DNA from: Chelonoidis abingdonii
Taxonomy: Eukaryota; Chordata; Testudines; Testudinidae
Assembly: GCF_003597395.2 (NCBI RefSeq)
Contig: NC_133774.1
Span: forward strand, 47,348,613-47,412,612
Direction: 5' to 3'
Length of the DNA stretch: 64,000 nucleotides
Shown: in pieces, positions 44,619 through 55,639 of the stretch
How positions within the stretch are numbered: the first letter of the stretch is position 1
How the letters are laid out: each line of letters starts with the position of its first letter
Position numbers and translations under genes: made by a program
The notes under the pieces: model-generated
The model's database searches: none
Told to the model about the DNA's origin: nothing
Seen by the model: only the letters and a program-made list of their open reading frames with translations

Positions 44619-45720
44619 TGTCATGTACTGCTTATACATGGTAGCTTCAGGTCAGGCTCTTGTACCAGATATGGATTAGATGCAGAGCTTTCTTTCCAGA
44701 GAGATAGATCAGATGTGTTTCACTGTAAAATCCTTTAATACTCTCCCAGGAATGGCTGTTGTGAGTTTACGCATGATGGCACCTGGTGGCTGAATGGTAT
44801 AATACAGTTTAACATTCCATTACAAATCCCCCTTTAAGCTTTACATACTTTTATCATAATCAGTTTTAGCATTCGTGCCATGTCTGTTTACAGCTTCTAA
44901 GCTAGTTTCAGGTTTTTCAAATTGCTTCTGCTTTTTGTTCTGTTGTTGGACTAGTTCATACTGCTTAGCTATCTGTATACCTGTGGGTAGATTTAAGTCT
45001 GTCATTAATTGTAGTTACTGTGAGAGGCTTTTACATGTTAATTCAATAACCAGTCTGTATGGTATTTTCATATTTTGCAGTCCCCAAAATCACAGTTTTC
45101 AGCCAATGAATGCAGAGCTCTTATAAAATATTCAACATTTTCTCCTGGTTCTTGAATTTTTTGGTGAATACATGCTCTTTCATAAATCACATTTCTCTGA
45201 GGTATAAAGTATGCATGAAACATACCCAGAATCCTTTGATAGTTGTCTTTGTGTCAGTCTTCAGTAAAGGCTAAATATTTAAAGATATGATTTGCCTGCT
45301 TCCCTATAGCATAAATTAAAGAAGATACTTGAATGTCTCCAGTTTTCTGGTGGAGTTTTGTAGCAGTGCAAAATCTTGAAAAATACTGCTTCCTGTATCC
45401 TGTCCATTCTGAGGGTCTTTCAAAGCTGACCTTCTCTGGGACGCTGAAGTATAGCATGTTGATGAGATCATGCAACCTTTGTTGCTTTTTTCTTTTGTCT
45501 GCAACCGTTATTGCTGTTTTCCTTTTCTTTCTGTTCTCCTCTGGCACTAGTTTACTTCTGACACCATGTCATGTACTGATTGTACATGGTAGATAGCAGG
45601 TCAGGCTTTTGTACCAGCTATGAACTGGCTAGAGTTTCCTTCCCAGAGAGGTATACCAGAGGTGTTCACTATAAGATCCACTAATGCACTTCCAGAAATT
45701 CTATGCCCACTAAGAATCTA
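44619..45720 (-). mobile_element. Pol-less Ty3/Gypsy element (LTR-gag-LTR)
   Basis: Two direct repeats of at least 150 bp begin TGTCATGTACTG at 44619 and 45567 and are read on the minus strand. They are the 3' and 5' LTRs. In element orientation the 5' LTR ends CAGTACATGACA. A primer-binding-site-like TGGTGTCAGAAG follows with no gap (plus coordinates about 45555-45566). Gag follows that, and a polypurine tract (AAAGGGGGATT, about 44825-44836) comes just before the 3' LTR, which starts TGTAATGG. Only about 740 bp lies between the LTRs, so protease, RT and integrase are absent. The outer half of the 5' LTR past about 45710 no longer matches. Confidence 0.8.
44845..45547 (-). pseudogene. gag: Gypsy gag of the pol-less element
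   Basis: The open segment 45254-45547 (97 codons) starts 1 bp beyond the primer-binding-like site. It carries the Gypsy gag N-terminal pattern: an 'ERPSEWTGYRKQYFSRF' block, then 'TGDIQVSSLIYAIGKQA', like the E-W..W..RF...QV..L.Y..G signature. Beyond 45254 the gag continues in another frame toward 44880. It has a capsid piece with 'NVIYERACIHQKIQEPGE' and an 'AENCDFG' end, then 'IAKQYELVQQQN'-like text. No zinc knuckle is visible. It has at least two frameshifts or stops. It would have formed particles using pol supplied by another element. Confidence 0.75.
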
Positions 45721-46265
45721 GATTATTTCCACAAACTATAATTTGATGCAATGTAATATGATAGATCCTATGGTCTAAAAGCATACATAGAAAAAAGAGC
45801 AGAAGAAAATGAGCACATTTGGGATCTTGACATACCAAGTAGAAGATAATCACTTTTCCCTCAAAGAGGAATGTGGTGTTAAAAAATGGCAAAAATGCTA
45901 TATGTTTAGTTGTAGCATTAGAATTACAAAACGAAATTCTGAAAACAAAAGATGATTGTGAAATAAGAATTTGTATATCATTGTGGAAACAGATCATAAA
46001 GGACTTCAGTGAACTCTTCATGAATTAGACACAAAGCTGTTTGCTTAAGAAATAAAATAGATGGAAAGAGAAGTCATGCATGTCAGATGCTGAAACAAAG
46101 CTTATTTGTTAGAGCTGAATGGCTTTATTTTCCCTTGTGGAAAATTTTGAAAATCAGAATAATTCTATTTAGAAATGCCACTATGATGCCTCATGGGAAC
46201 GGTGCTTCTGGTGTCTCATGCTCTCATTCCTCTTTATAAGCTGGACTTTCTGATGAAACTGCATA
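45721..46265. other. Non-coding, no recognised element
   Basis: AT-rich DNA. The missing outer part of the 5' LTR of the pol-less Gypsy should have lain here but is not recognisable. Confidence 0.4.
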
Positions 46266-46267
46266 AT

Positions 46268-46400
46268 ACACTATGGTCTCCCCTCATAGGTAAGTGGTGC
46301 ACTATGGCCATCATGGAAGCTGCTGGCCATAGTGCATCCTGAGGGATGTAGTCTGGCTGGGGAACTTAGTCCACAGAAAGTAATAGGGACATGAGGCCTT
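46268..46400. repeat. Short hairpin, MITE-like
   Basis: GCACTATGGCCA at 46299-46310 pairs perfectly with 46324-46335 around a 13-nt loop, followed by GGGATGTAGTCTGGCTGGGG. It looks like part of a small foldback element. Outer ends are not defined. Confidence 0.45.
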
Positions 46401-47520
46401 TGTTCTACAATTCCCATAAGACATGGTGATGGCATTTCCAAACTGACATTTTTTGATTGTCCAGCATTCATTTCTTCAATTAAAATTAGAACATTTTCAT
46501 GGAAAGAGAAATTTTTCATGAAAAGTTCTTTTGTCCAAAAAACCCAGCTCCCAAACAATTTTGCATTTAAAAAAAAACAGTTTTGATAAAAAAAAAAAAA
46601 GTTGATCAGCCCTTATATTTGTGCTAAATTCATTAGAGAAATTGTGCAAGAACAGTTCATCTGTATTGAAAATCTAAGCCCTGTAATGCTGGCAAGATCA
46701 GCGAGACCATTGGTGATCAGCTAAGTAAGCATTGGTCATGCAAGTTAGAACAGCCCAAGCATGACTTTAACTTATATGCTGAACTTTTCTAAGATTTCAG
46801 ACACTTCTGAAGGGAAAAAATGAAACTAACTCCTCACCACCTCTGCTTTTACTGCTCCCTTTGACCACTCAACTCAGATATGTAGACAATTTTCCAAATT
46901 TCCTCCCATTTTAGGAAGGAAGGACACAAGGTATCTACATTGTTTTATGTTTTCATTCAAATTAAACAAGCATCTGGAATGTGTGGATGCTAAATAAGAT
47001 AACTTAGTATTACGAGTAAAATTGACCCATTTCTGACAATATAAAAAGAGAAACTTACTAGAAAATATAGGGAATACAATATAATGTGAGGAACCATAAT
47101 ATACTGTATCTTAAAAGATTAAATTCTTCACAGGCACAGAGTGCATCTTGAGGCTGATATAACATGCCAGACCCATTACTGTGACAAAGTGAATCAACCC
47201 ACAGATTGGATAAACCTCCTCTTGTCCATACACTTTCACTTTTTTGTACAGTACTGAATTTAATCCTGTTCTTTACTGCAGCTACCAATTTTTTGACAAG
47301 AGTGTTGTGTATGCTACTAAACTCTGATATATCATAGTTTTAGTTTGTACAGAAGCAGTTCTACAGCTTTCAGCCTGCACAAGCGCTGCCAGCTATCCAA
47401 CCTCAGCAGCCATGGAGCTTATTTTCATCCAAGTCCATAAATTAAAAACTTTTGGTGGCTATGGGAGAAACCCATTGGGGTTTTCTTGGCTTCCTCCATC
47501 TTATCTCTCTCTTTAACACT
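46401..47520. other. Non-coding, no recognised element
   Basis: AT-rich DNA with A-runs near 46570-46600. No gene is seen. Confidence 0.4.
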
Positions 47521-47780
47521 GAGGGATTGTTCATACTTAAAATGCTGCAGCAACGCTTCAGTGAAGATGCTACTTATGTCAATGGGTGGGGTTTTCCCAT
47601 CGACATGTAATCTACCTCCAGGAGAGGTAGTAGCTAGGTTGCGGGAGAATTCTCCTGTTGACCTAGTGCTGTTTACGCTAGGGGTTAGGTTGGTTTAACT
47701 GTGTCACTCAGGGGTGGGGATTTTTCACACTCCAAGTGACGTAGTTATACTGACTTATTTTTCCTAGTGAAGACCAGGCC
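47521..47780. mobile_element. Foldback MITE, one end worn
   Basis: Recognised by a series of inverted phrases. GATGCTACTTATGTCAATGGG and CCCATCGACATGTAATCTACC lie in the left half. The right half has GTGTCACTCAGGGGTG opposite CACACTCCAAGTGAC and a right end AGTGAAGACCAGGCCT. The left end, expected to mirror AGGCCTGGTC, is replaced by TTGTTCATACTTAAAATGC. This text is a common turtle MITE type, but the superfamily is not fixed by this copy. Confidence 0.6.
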
Positions 47781-48829
47781 TGAGACAGATGCTGATCTGT
47801 TACACCAGTCTAAATCCAGAATAGCTCCAGTAAAATCAGGAATGCAATGGAATCTATCAGAAAGTGACAAGCATTCAATCCTCTGAAAATCAGGCTCTGC
47901 AAGATGTCTTGTGGGGTACCCAAAAATGGGCACATTTGGGATCTTGACATATATTAAAAATTAAAATGCCCCCAGATGACTAGTTACTTATGAAAATCTA
48001 GCCAATAATAATGTAATTGACTTATTACAAGTGATGTATTAAAGTTATAAAAATAAGCAATATTGACTGAAAATTAATAACTGCCATTTATGCCTTTGAA
48101 AATCTCTACTCTATCTTTAATGCAGAGTATGTCCAAAACTGGATGTTTCCAATGTGCTTTATAAAGTGCTGCAACAAAGCCTTGGATTTGTACATCCCTT
48201 TCACACAAACCAAGATCCCATTAGTCCTCCTTGCTAGTGCAACACCCTGAACTTAGAATTTAAACATGGAGTCCATCAATATACAGGTCATTATCCCTAC
48301 AATTTGTATGGCACTGTATGTGATATAAGTGCAGCTTACTTTTTTATAGCAATGGTCTTCACTCCAGAAGCTCCTGGGGTCTGGGTAAACAGGAGTTCTT
48401 TTTTTCCCCACTAACTGTCACTGGAAGGAGTATTGGCAAGTGTTGTTTCTAACTTTACTGCTGCAGGAACTGATCCTCATTCCTCCCTCTGTGTGTCAGG
48501 GTATGGCTGCAGTGTCTTTAAATCTCTGCCAGGAAGCTGGTAGCAGGGTATTGAGGAAGGGCCTAGGCAAGAGCTTGACAGTATTGCTGGCTGAAAAAAG
48601 GACTTTCATGAAATGTTTCAAATATGGGTGAGATGTTTGATTCATGGTGAAGTGAGACAGCCTTTGGACTTTCCTGGCTTGAGCATAACCGGACAGACAA
48701 GCTATGGCACCTGAGACTGTGACTTATGTCAATGTAGCCTGCAGAAGACATGTGCCCCACAATACTCTACACACATTTTGACAGAGTAAGGTGAGGATGG
48801 ATGATACTGATGCCTGACAGAGCCAGAGC
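47781..48829. other. Non-coding, no recognised element
   Basis: No motif-bearing frame or repeat that I can name. Confidence 0.4.
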
Positions 48830-48832
48830 TAA

Positions 48833-50122
48833 GGCCCAGATCCACAAAGGTACTTAGGCATCTAAGTCCCAACTTTAGGGACCATTGCAATTCACAAACG
48901 TCCCACTCAGCTTCTGCCTAACTCTGCAGGTACCTAAATTTTCACTGCAAATGTTCCCTAGCCACCTATATTCCTGCCTCTGGGCATGTGTGCTACCGTT
49001 AGCTCTAGGTGCCTGGACTCCTGTCTCCTGCCTAAACCCAATGCAATGCACAAATCAGAGGAAGATAGGTGCTCTTCCAGGTATCTCACCTGTGGGACCC
49101 ATTCCAGTAGGCAAGCTCAGAGGGCGCCTACTACATCAGATCCCATTCAAAATTTGACTGCTGCCCACTTTGGGCTAAAAGCTATAGCGGTTAGAGTACT
49201 CACCTGGGATGTGGTAGACCAGGTTCAATTTCCCCCTCTGCCTGAGGGGGATAAAAGATTTGAAGAGGGGTCTCTCACTTCTCAGGATAGTGCTCTAACC
49301 AGTGATGTATGAGAAATTTTTATGTGGGGCTTCCTCAGTTTCTTCTATTGAGGCCATTCCATTTCAGATAAATAATGCACCATTAGAGCAGTGGGACTAG
49401 ACCTTGGGCCTCCCAACTCCCAGGTGGAGGCCCTAATCACCAGGGCAGAGTGATTCTTACTCACACTCTCTTTCTCTGACATAACGACTGTAAGTATTTA
49501 TAAGTCGTGGAACAGCTTAAGCAGAAGATTGAGGGAGCTCCAAATCAGCATTCTCCTGAGAGGTAGGAGGCCCCTGTCCAAATCCTTTCTCCCAGGGATT
49601 GAAACTGTGTCTCCCACATCCCAGGTGAGTGCTCTAACCACTGGGCTAAAAGTTTTTAAGATGGGCTGTGGTGCCACCACCATCTCCTCCTCCAGCCATT
49701 TTGCATGGAGTGAGGCAGGTGACTAACTACTTCTCACCAAAAACAACTTATGTGCCTATGCCACCTGACTCAAGGAGAGGGTTCCTGGTTGTGGATCACC
49801 AGCAAAGATAGTCATCTCCCTGGAGCCTGGATTTGGGTGCTTATCTCCATGAGAGGGGCGGGGTTTAGGACACTCCCCTCTCATCAGCACTTCCTATTGG
49901 CTAGCATAGCTGGCTCCCACCTATTGGCTAGCATAGCATATGCTCGCTTTTGGACCCTGTTGTTAGGTGCATCTCTCTTCTCGGTCATTGTATAGGGTGC
50001 CTACACACCTAACGCACACTTTTTGGATCGCATTATTGTTCCAGTGATTTTCTAGGCACCTAAGAGTTAGGTGTTGTGGTGCTCAGCATTGCAGTGCCTA
50101 AATTCCCTTGTGGATTTTGGCC
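48833..50122. mobile_element. Large foldback transposon, TAA target site
   Basis: A 1290-bp element bounded by inverted ends. GGCCCAGATCCACAAAGG at the left faces, as reverse complement, GGCCAAAATCCACAAGGG at the right. It is flanked by TAA at 48830-48832 and 50123-50125. A 3-bp TAA/TTA duplication and GGCC ends fit the PIF/Harbinger superfamily. There is no transposase frame. The interior contains tRNA-promoter-like pieces in both orientations: TAGCGGTTAGAGTACTCACC at about 49187 with GGTTCAATTTCC at about 49222, and the inverse GTGAGTGCTCTAACCACTGGG at about 49624. Smaller inverted pairs run through the middle. Confidence 0.75.
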
Positions 50123-50129
50123 TAAATGT

Positions 50130-51885
50130 TGACCACTGTTACTATTCAGTGCAATTCGTCCCTTTGAGAGGGGTAGGTGACTATATGTAGTAATTTTGCT
50201 TTTCTTTTAGCTCATTTTTTATGGAACATATATGACTCTGGTGGAAGGAAGCTATGGAGTAGTGAATTGGACATCCGTTGATGGCAAAATAAAATATGCC
50301 TGACAGACTCCTGCCTAAAATAAACAGTGTAAATCAACTTTATTGAACGACAGGCCTTCTGCAATAAGTATCCAGATAGAAGTGATAGAAGAAAACTAAG
50401 GGCAAATGTGGTTTGGAGACTATGGGGACATGAGCTGCCTGGTTTCCCTGGAAATTTTTTCTCTCTCTTCTGTTGTCTGGCAGGATTGAGTTTTGTAGGA
50501 ATGCACACAGGAAATTGGGTAGCCCAGTAGCTGCTATTGTCCTGTGAAATGCAGGGACTTGTTGCTGGCATAAACTTAAAGTTGCCTTTGCCGCTACTTG
50601 TTCTCATTTAGAATTTCTCTGTGGAACTCTTGCTCCCTGCAGCCTCATTTCTCAGTTGTGCTGGATGTGCGCATCACTGATGATTTGCTCCAAAGTGGAT
50701 TCCATAGTGCTGCAAAACCAGATTATTCTAAACTGCTTATGCTTATTAGGAGTCTGTACATGTAACTACAAAGATGAGTGAGTTTGCAGGTAGATACCTT
50801 AGAGAATGTAGTTGTATATAATACTGTTAGTCTATTCCCATTGAAAACAGACAGGTCTGTTTATAAAGTTTTTTTTATAATAAAACAAAGCCCTTATTTT
50901 GTTGCTCCCCTTCCCCTAACCTCTGTCTACCTGTCTCTCTATCCATAGACCATGAGCTCCTCAGAGCAGGAGCTGTCCCTCACTGAATATTTGGAAAGTA
51001 ACATCTTGAACACTACAATAAAAAAAAAATTACTCATATAGTCTGTTGTGCTTTTTATATTATCACACTTTGGAGAAAGCTTCAAGATGTTTAAAATCAG
51101 CTAGCTGCAAAAAGAAGGCTGCAATTTCCATTGGAGTGTTCCTCCTTTTCAAACTTGGGACTAGTTTTTTTTTTTTAAATTAGCTTCTCGCCTTTATAGA
51201 TTTATTTATCATTGACTCTATAATTATATAATTAAAGCTAATAAGTAATTTAAACATTTAATTTATTTAATTGCATTGAAGAGCATGTTTTAGGTTAAAG
51301 GAGACTTGAGGTCCCGGAGTCTAGCTGAAGTTATGATTCATGAGTGAATTTTTAGCCTGTAGAGAGAGTTAGTGGGATGTCATTGCAGGACTAATGCTCA
51401 AAGGTCTCAAAGAGATAGCACTTGGTTAACATCTGCTGTGAAAAGCACATGAAAATTCTGGGAGTATGACTTCTAGGCATATTAAAGCAGTGGAGTTTAA
51501 AATTTTTATTTTCAAGACAAAATCCATAGGTCTTTCAATGTAACTAAAGCTTTAATAAACACTGACGTTTTCACTTGTAGAAGATACCAATATTTCAGCT
51601 GACTAGACTTAGTTTGTTAACTTTGTAATAGGCCTCCTTAGCTCAAACCCAGATAAATTTAGGCCTGTGATTCCTGCAAGGATGCCAACATTAGTGTTAA
51701 TTACATCTTTTTTGATAAAGAAACAAATGAGTGTGTGACCTTGGGTGCCTGGGGTAGCCCATACTGACAATGCCAAGGTCAGGGAAGGCTGCAAAAGGGA
51801 GAGAAGATTCTCCCAAAACTGATGGTTAACACTCATCAGCCAGTCACAGCTCATCAACCAGTCACAAATTGTGCTCCTGATCCCC
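50130..51885. other. Non-coding, no recognised element
   Basis: AT-rich DNA with one open frame of 131 codons (50212-50607, minus strand) that has no motif. No gene is seen. Confidence 0.4.
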
Positions 51886-51889
51886 CTCA

Positions 51890-52672
51890 CTGGTTAGCAA
51901 GAAGTTCAAAAAAGAAATCACACAGCCCCCTTATTGCATTCCAGTTCTCTGGCTTCCAATCAGCACATACGTCCAGTAAGGTTATTTAAAAAGCCTGCTC
52001 ACTCTATAAAGTGTTCTTCTGAACCCCTAAGGGCCAGCCACATTACTAGGTCAGTATTAGTTTGGATCTTAGCCAAAACACCATGCTGCCACCCAATCCT
52101 TTAGTATCTAAAACTAAAGGTTTATTTTAAAAGGAAAGAACAAGCAGAGAGTGGTTACATGGTAAAGCAATCATAGATTATTAGGGCTGGAAGGGACCTC
52201 AAGAGATCATCTAGTCCAACCACCTGCTCAAAGAAGGACCAATCCCCAAATAGCCCCCTCAAGGATTGAGCTCACAACCCTGGGTTTAGCAAGCCAAAGC
52301 TCAAACCACTGAGCTATCCCTCCCCACAATCAGATATGTACATAAGACTTCAGAATCCACATATCAGATTCTTAGCAGCATTGGTGAGTTTACTGACTTG
52401 AAAGTCCCTCTGGAACACATCCAAAGCTTAGATGGGTCTGTCAGTCCTTTGTTCAGTGCTTTAGTTTGTAGAGAAATTGCTCCAGAGGTCAGAAGCAGGA
52501 CTGAAGACAAAATGGAGAATATGCAGCTGCCCTTTTATATCCTTTGCCATGTGGCTTGTACTTCCTTTGTCCCAAACACAAACTTACAGCACATGGGAGA
52601 CCCCTGTCCACCAATATGTCCTGCTGACTCTCAGGTGAAGCCACTGTTTTTTCTTAATGGGTTCATTGTATA
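51890..52672. repeat. LTR-like repeat, left part
   Basis: It contains AAAGGTTTATTTTAAAAGGAAAGAACAAG (about 52117) and CTCAGGTGAAGCCACTGTTTTTTC near its right end. The text appears to continue beyond the hAT element at 56164 with TGATGGGCCATCGAACCAG. It seems to be an old LTR-type repeat that later took up a SINE and the hAT. No terminal repeats were found, so the class is an inference. Confidence 0.35.
52171..52325 (-). mobile_element. tRNA-derived SINE with CR1-like tail (copy 2)
   Basis: Reverse complement of the same SINE as 43741-43910. The A box lies at 52300-52316 and the B box at 52263-52273 (minus strand). The plus-strand left end TCATAGATTATTAGGGCTGG then GGGACCTCAAGAGATCATCTAG matches the CR1 3' end at 59140 almost word for word. 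This copy is full length and inserted in the LTR-like repeat. Confidence 0.87.
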
Positions 52673-52752
52673 TGGGGCTGGACCACAACATTTTTGCACC
52701 TGAGGCGGGGAGCTCAAAATGATGCCCCCATGCCCCTTTGCTTGGGCCAAAA

Positions 52753-52955
52753 CTTTGAAAGGTCTCAATTCTGCCTTCTTCCTGTTCTACTTCTCTCATG
52801 GTGCTGCTCTGCCACCTACCCCAATAAAGGAGAACTAACAACTTAAAATGTCTACTTTGAAAGGTCTCAATTCTGCCTTCTTCCTGTTCTACTTCTCTCA
52901 TGGTACTGCTCTGCCACCTACCCCAATAAAGGAGAACTAACAACTTAAAATGTCT
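52753..52955. repeat. 102-bp tandem duplication in hAT 3' region
   Basis: CTTTGAAAGGTCTC...AAAATGTCT occurs at 52753-52854 and again at 52855-52955. I see one internal substitution (GTGCTG versus GTACTG). It lies between the transposase stop and the left end of the hAT, so it would be part of its 3' UTR. Confidence 0.93.
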
Positions 52956-52984
52956 TCAAAAAAATTTTAAGTAACACTTAACTT

Positions 52985-55639
52985 TCAAATGCCTGAACAG
53001 CAAATGTAACTTTTCTTGTCTGCATAGTAAACACTGGCATTTTTATCTGTTTGAATAATCAAAGTGGTGCTTTCCATGCCTTCTTTGGTTGCAAAGATTT
53101 GAACTGCTTCCTGAAGGTCCACAGTCTGGGCCAGCTCATGCTCTGTTGAGATGGTTGCAAGGCCGACCAGCCTCTCCTGTGTCATTGTGGAGCGTAGATG
53201 TTTTTTATTAACTTCAGCTTGGAGAAGCTGCGTTCTCCACTGGCAACTGTTACAGGAAGTGTTAGAAGTATGCGCAGAGCAACAAAAGCATTTGGAAAGA
53301 GGGTGGTCATCTTATTTGTGCACATATATTCCAGAACAGCCTTTGGAGTTGATCCTGCTGAAATGTATCTTGAAAGGGCTTTCAGTTCATCACCTAAATC
53401 ACTCGCATCAATATCGCGCATGTCATCATGTGTCAACACTGTCTCTAGTGCCCTGCATTGCTGGTGTAGGTCTTCTTCAGGTATAGTGAGGAGTTTTGGA
53501 ATATCATACAACATCCCAAATATACTGCTGTGTTCCTTGAGCTGCATGAAATGTTCTTCAACTGACTGTATTGCACAATCTAGCACCTGGTTAAAGAATT
53601 CAACTTTGAATTGTTGTTTGGGGTCTCTTATGGGATTATCCCTGTGCCTCGTAATCAAAATGTCGTCTTCTTCGGTGACTCTTGTATTCTTGAATGGGTG
53701 GGAAAATAGCTTCAGTGTGAAGTTCCTCTGCCAACTTTTGTGCACTCTTCAGAATGTTTTGAAATCCCTCATCTGACCAGTAAGACTGTAGGTATGACTT
53801 TGCTTTGTCCAGTTGTTCCATTGCTCCAGATATATCAAGGTCAACACCTTGGAGTCTCTTGCTTACAACATTTATTTCAAACAGTATGTCATGCCACAAC
53901 ACTAAGCCACACAGAAATTTGAAGTTATGTATGTTTCTGGTGATTCCATTTCCCTCTGCCACTGTTCTCCATGAACAGTTCCTGTCATAGCATTATCCTC
54001 CATAATGGCAACTATGGCATCATCTATCTTCCCAATTTGGTGTTTGATAGGCTTTATCGCCTCCACTCGACTTTCCCATCGTGTGGCACTCAGTGGTTTC
54101 AGTGTCAGAGAGGATGTTCCCAGATGTTGCTTCAAAATTTGCCATCGATGAGTTGATGCAGAGAAAAATACATAGATGCTTTGAATTACATTAAAAAATT
54201 CAGCAGCCTCACTAGAAGCTGATGCTGCATCACTGACCACCAAGTTCAATGAATGAGAACTGCATGGGAAAAAAAAGCTCGAGGGTTTAACTCTCGGATC
54301 CGTGTCTGCACTCCTCTGTTCTTTCCTCTCATGTTGGCACCATTATCGTAGCCCTGACCTCTCATGTCAGCTATCGCAATTCCCGTATCTTCCAGCTTTT
54401 TAAGAAGCACATTTGTCATACCAGCTCCTGTAGTATCATCAATGTCAATAAATTCTAGAAAATGCTCTCTGACAGTCACCATTGCAGGGACATTTTCACT
54501 AGGTTCTGTTGTTGTTACAAAATGCACCATTAAAGTCATTTGTTCCGTATGGCTGATTGTCAGGTGTGCAGTCCAGAATAACAGAGTAATATCTTGCTGA
54601 CTTCAGATCTGCCACAATCTTCTGTTTGACTTTTGTTGCCAGTAACTGTATGATCTCATTTTGAATTGTTTTTCCAAGGTAGTGGTGTGTGTACATTTCT
54701 TGGGTGGTGACTCTTCTTAGATGCTCCTGGAGTACAGCATCAAACTCAGCCATCAGCTCCACAATTTTAAGGAAGTTTCCATTGTTTGGCACATACAGCT
54801 GATCTGAAGTGCCACACAGTGCTAGGTTTTGGGTAGCAAGCATTCTCACAATGGCAATGAGCCTTTTCAGAACATTTTGCCAGTAAAGAGACTCTGATGC
54901 AATCTTCTCTTGATGCTGATCATCTATGGTGGCCTTTAACCTTAGTCCTCATCTCAAGCTCTTTCCACCTATGGAATGCTCTCTGGTGATTTGCTGCCTT
55001 CTCATGGCATGCCAGATTTCTAGCCAGATTTTTCCAGTCCTTTGTTCCTGTAGAACCCAATGTGGCTGGAACATTAGACTGGAAGAGTTTGCAACAAAAA
55101 CAGTATGCAGCATTCTGGGTTTTTTTGTACATAAGCCATGGCCTCTCCACTTTGTCACCATTGGGGATTTCATGCCAGTAATGTGTTGGATGGAAACTTC
55201 TATTTTCATTGTCTTTGGGGAACATGAAGTTTTTCACTTGCTGTGGCCCATGCAGTACAAAGAAGTCCCTCAGGCTACTGCTCAAGTGGGTCCACAGTCC
55301 TGGATCATCTAGACTTAAGGAACTAAACTCAGCAGCAGCTGTTTCTTGCGCCTCCACCACACTCTTCTCTGATCTACACTTTTCTTCAGGAATGTGCATG
55401 GTTACATCCATTTGAGATGGAGATATGGATGCTGCAGTAGCTGGCAGGTCACTTGCACTCTGACTAACTGGAAGATCAGGCATCTCTTCATCACTCACAT
55501 CCTCACTGGGGCCGGAAGGCTCACCTTTAACATTTGTGTCTATGTATCTCAGGAGAGCTCCTTCCTGCTTAGGTAGAAAAGATTTCTTTGCTTTCTCTCT
55601 TTCTGAATGCTGCCCCAGAGGGGCGTTTTCTTCTTTCAC
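52985..55639 (-). pseudogene. hAT transposase, ZMYM/TTF-zinc-finger type, frameshifted
   Basis: The enzyme that would cut and paste the element. Seven open segments cover it in order. The segment 54920-55639 (239 codons) starts at an ATG and has an acidic N-terminus, then the TTF-type zinc finger around residues 160-200 ('RPWLMYKKTQNAAYCFCCKLF', ending with a His near 'ACHEKAANH'). The segment 54499-54849 holds the RNase H-fold start, with Asp in 'SVILDCTPDN'. The segment 54246-54539 holds 'DMRGQGYDNGANMRGKNRG', the second-Asp region. The segment 53182-53745 ends with the intact hAT dimerisation motif 'LPVTVASGERSFSKLKLIKN'. The segment 52985-53185 is the C-terminus ('MTQERLVGLATIS'). The frame changes at least six times, apparently by small indels. 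It is very like vertebrate ZMYM1-style 'TTF-type zinc finger with HAT dimerisation' proteins. Confidence 0.92.

Noticed and set aside
49187..49240. Possible tRNA gene (A-box and B-box-like words)
   Set aside because: No closable cloverleaf. The words lie inside a foldback element and recur inverted nearby.
53198..53776. 192-codon plus-strand open frame
   Set aside because: It is the antisense shadow of the hAT transposase C-terminal half, whose minus-strand reading carries the dimerisation motif.
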